Below are positions 62,004 to 64,000 of a stretch of 64,000 nucleotides of DNA, one piece after another. The stretch spans positions 62,001-126,000 of the forward strand of contig NZ_JAAOJA010000013.1 in assembly GCF_013184545.1 (NCBI RefSeq), read 5' to 3'. Source of the stretch: Pseudomonas tumuqii. GTDB lineage: Bacteria; Pseudomonadota; Gammaproteobacteria; Pseudomonadales; Pseudomonadaceae. Every line of letters begins with the position of its first letter. Within the stretch, counting starts at the first letter, position 1. The notes under the pieces were generated by a model that searched no databases, was not told the DNA's origin, and saw only the letters and a list, made by a program, of their open reading frames with translations. A program made the position numbers and the translations under genes.

Positions 62004-63185
62004 ATGGCCCCGTCCTACAGTGCGCGCAGCCGCGCCATCGAACCCTTTCATGTCATGGCCCTGCTGGCTCGCGCCAACCAGTTGCAAGCCGCCGGTGTCG
62101 ATGTAATCCATCTGGAGATCGGCGAGCCGGACTTCACCACCGCCGCGCCGATCGTGGCCGCGGGCCAGGCCGCCTTGGCCGCCGGGCATACTCGCTATAC
62201 CGCTGCGCGAGGAATACCGGCGCTGCGTGAAGCGATTGCCGGGTTCTACGCTCAGCGTTATCGCTTGAGCATAGACCCTGAGCGAATTTTGATTACCCCG
62301 GGTGGCTCCGGCGCGCTGTTATTGGCCACCAGTCTGTTGGTCGACCCGGGCAAGCACTGGCTGCTGGCCGATCCGGGCTACCCGTGCAACCGGCATTTCC
62401 TGCGCCTGGTCGAAGGCGCCGCGCAGCTTGTTCCGGTAGGCCCGGAGGTGCGCTATCAACTGACCGCGGATCTGGTCGCCCGGCATTGGGACAAGGACAG
62501 CGTCGGCGCGTTGGTTGCCTCGCCGGCCAACCCGACCGGCACGCTGTTGTCCCGTGAGGAGCTGGGCGGACTGTCCCGGGCGCTGAAAGAACGCGGTGGC
62601 CATCTGGTGGTCGACGAGATCTATCACGGCCTGACCTATGGCGTGGACGCCAGCAGCGTGCTGGAAGTGGACGACGACGCCTTCGTGCTCAACAGCTTCT
62701 CCAAGTATTTCGGCATGACCGGCTGGCGTCTCGGCTGGCTGGTGGCACCGCAGGCGGCGGTGGCGGACCTGGAAAAGCTGGCGCAGAACCTCTATATCAG
62801 CGCGCCGAGCATGGCCCAACATGCCGCGCTGGCCTGTTTCGAGGCACCGACCCTGGAGATTCTCGAGCAGCGTCGACATGAGTTCGCCCGCCGTCGCGAC
62901 TTCCTGCTGCCGGCGTTGCGCGAGCTGGGCTTCAAGATTGCCGTTGAGCCCGAAGGCGCCTTCTATCTGTATGCCGATATCAGCGCCTTTGGCGGCGATG
63001 CCTTCGCCTTCTGTCAGCACTTCCTGGAGACCGAGCATGTGGCCTTCACCCCGGGGCTGGACTTCGGTCGGCACCTGGCCAGCCAGCATGTGCGGTTCTC
63101 CTATACCCAGGATCTGCCGCGTCTGCAGCAGGCCGTCGAGCGGATTGCCCGTGGCCTGAAGACCTGGCGCCCCGATGCGCTTTGA
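62004..63185 (+). CDS. pyridoxal-phosphate-dependent aminotransferase (class I/II)
   Basis: The 393-residue product has the fold-type I PLP features: HLEIGEPDF, GGSGALLLATSLL, ANPTG, VVDEIYHGL and the Schiff-base lysine in NSFSKYFGMTGWRLGW, with an arginine substrate contact in RFSYTQ. It is close to the alanine/aromatic/aspartate-type aminotransferases that lie next to dksA in Pseudomonas. The amino donor cannot be assigned. It overlaps sfsA by 11 bp. Confidence 0.93.
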   Translation: MAPSYSARSRAIEPFHVMALLARANQLQAAGVDVIHLEIGEPDFTTAAPIVAAGQAALAAGHTRYTAARGIPALREAIAGFYAQRYRLSIDPERILITPGGSGALLLATSLLVDPGKHWLLADPGYPCNRHFLRLVEGAAQLVPVGPEVRYQLTADLVARHWDKDSVGALVASPANPTGTLLSREELGGLSRALKERGGHLVVDEIYHGLTYGVDASSVLEVDDDAFVLNSFSKYFGMTGWRLGWLVAPQAAVADLEKLAQNLYISAPSMAQHAALACFEAPTLEILEQRRHEFARRRDFLLPALRELGFKIAVEPEGAFYLYADISAFGGDAFAFCQHFLETEHVAFTPGLDFGRHLASQHVRFSYTQDLPRLQQAVERIARGLKTWRPDAL

Positions 63186-63882
63186 ACCCGCGCTGGAGCA
63201 GGGCCGACTGCTGCGCCGCTACAAACGCTTCCTGGCCGATATCGAAAGCGCCAGCGGCGAGCGGCTGACCATTCATTGTCCCAACACCGGCTCGATGCTC
63301 AACTGCATGAGCGAAGGCGCGCGGGTCTGGTTCAGTCGCTCCAATGATCCCAAACGCAAGCTGCCGGGCACCTGGGAGCTCGGCGAAACCCCGCAGGGTC
63401 GCCTGGCGGTGATCAATACCGCGCGCGCCAACGGCCTGGTCGAGGAGGCGCTGCGTGGTGGGCTGATCACAGAACTCGCCGGCTTCACCGCCTTGAAGAG
63501 TGAAGTGCCCTATGGCCAGGAGCGCAGCCGCATCGATTTCCGCCTGGATTACCCGAGCGGCGCCGCCTTCGTCGAAGTCAAGAGCGTGACCCTGGGCTAT
63601 GCCGACAGCCGGATCGCGGCTTTTCCCGATGCGCGCACCGAACGTGGCGCCAAGCACCTGCGCGAACTGGCGACGCTGGCGCGTGATGGCGTGCGGGCGG
63701 TGCAGCTGTATTGCGTCAACCTGACGGAGATCGATGCGGTGCGCCCGGCCGGAGAGATCGACCCGGTCTACGCCGCGGCTTTGCGCGAGGCAGTGAACGC
63801 GGGTGTCGAGGTGCTGGCCTATGGCGCGCAGATCACCCCGCAGGAAATCCGCCTGGCGCGCCGGCTCGCGGTGCAGTTGTAG
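63175..63882 (+). CDS. sfsA: sugar fermentation stimulation protein SfsA
   Basis: The 235-residue product matches SfsA across its length: RRYKRFLADI, HCPNTGSML, SRSNDPKRKLPGTWEL, DFRLDYPSGAAFVEVKSVTLG and FPDARTERGAKHLRELATLA. The fold is a nuclease-like domain joined to an OB-like N-terminus; the E. coli homologue was linked to maltose metabolism but the biochemistry is unclear. It overlaps the aminotransferase by 11 bp, so the two are coupled. Confidence 0.93.
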   Translation: MRFEPALEQGRLLRRYKRFLADIESASGERLTIHCPNTGSMLNCMSEGARVWFSRSNDPKRKLPGTWELGETPQGRLAVINTARANGLVEEALRGGLITELAGFTALKSEVPYGQERSRIDFRLDYPSGAAFVEVKSVTLGYADSRIAAFPDARTERGAKHLRELATLARDGVRAVQLYCVNLTEIDAVRPAGEIDPVYAAALREAVNAGVEVLAYGAQITPQEIRLARRLAVQL

Positions 63883-63980
63883 ATTCGTCGGGTGCGCACC
63901 GGCGTCCGAGGCCATGGCGTGGGTTTTATTGGTGCGCACAGCCTAGGCGGCCCCGCACACCCTGCGCGGTGTCGATGTTC

Positions 63981-64000
63981 TCCCGGATTGCATCCGGGCT
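63981..64000. repeat. REP-like element cut by the window end
   Basis: CCCGGATTGCATCCGGG is the same palindrome as AGCCCGGATGCAATCCGG in the family 2 repeats. The rest lies outside the window. Confidence 0.7.

Overview
The window is chromosomal DNA of a gamma-proteobacterium, almost certainly a Pseudomonas. The indications are high G+C, strong protein matches to Pseudomonas house-keeping genes, the gene orders rlmE-ftsH-folP-glmM-tpiA-secG and rimP-nusA-infB-rbfA-truB-rpsO-pnp, and the Pseudomonas-specific block cbrX-cbrA-cbrB-crcZ-pcnB-folK-panB-panC-pgi-acs. No phage, insertion sequence, plasmid gene or CRISPR array was seen.

Layout. 1-15.4 kb (+): RNA modification, membrane proteolysis, folate, peptidoglycan precursor and glycolysis genes, secG, tRNA-Leu(GAG), tRNA-fMet(CAU), then the transcription/translation operon ending in pnp and a strong terminator. 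15.6-25.8 kb: envelope and stress genes (BON protein, CsbD protein, two tandem DUF2845 paralogues, a 968-residue DUF748 protein), an rRNA methyltransferase, a small exported protein made of five 13-residue repeats, a thiolase, an MpaB-like protein and acetyl-CoA synthetase. 26-37.5 kb (-): pgi, pantothenate genes without panD, folK, pcnB, the Hfq/Crc-titrating RNA crcZ behind a sigma-54 promoter, and the CbrAB carbon/nitrogen two-component system with the small upstream gene cbrX. 37.8-60 kb: accessory DNA, including a LOG-family hydrolase, a cluster of DnaA boxes, a glycerophosphodiesterase remnant, urease accessory genes ureEFG with hupE, an AEC transporter, a lipase, a TRAP transporter followed by glutamine-synthetase-like, aldehyde and alcohol dehydrogenase genes (a possible gamma-glutamylation pathway), an SDR / VOC-VOC-SRPBCC / SDR operon opposite an AraC regulator, and two cell-wall enzymes. 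60.4-63.9 kb: gluQ, dksA, an aminotransferase and sfsA, which return to the conserved Pseudomonas neighbourhood.

Most unusual observation. Two coupled gene junctions have been tandemly duplicated. Between cbrX and cbrA, a 71-74 bp unit carrying the end of cbrX and the start of cbrA is repeated. Three mini-ORFs now lie between the genes, and each stop overlaps a start codon of the next, so coupling from cbrX to cbrA could continue. Between ureE and ureF a 100-bp duplication makes a 35-codon leader ORF that starts on the ureE stop and ends on the ureF start. Other items worth attention are the 13-residue-repeat exported protein, the DnaA-box cluster far from dnaA, and a perfect hairpin inside the first codons of folP. 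Dispersed REP-like palindromes lie between many genes.
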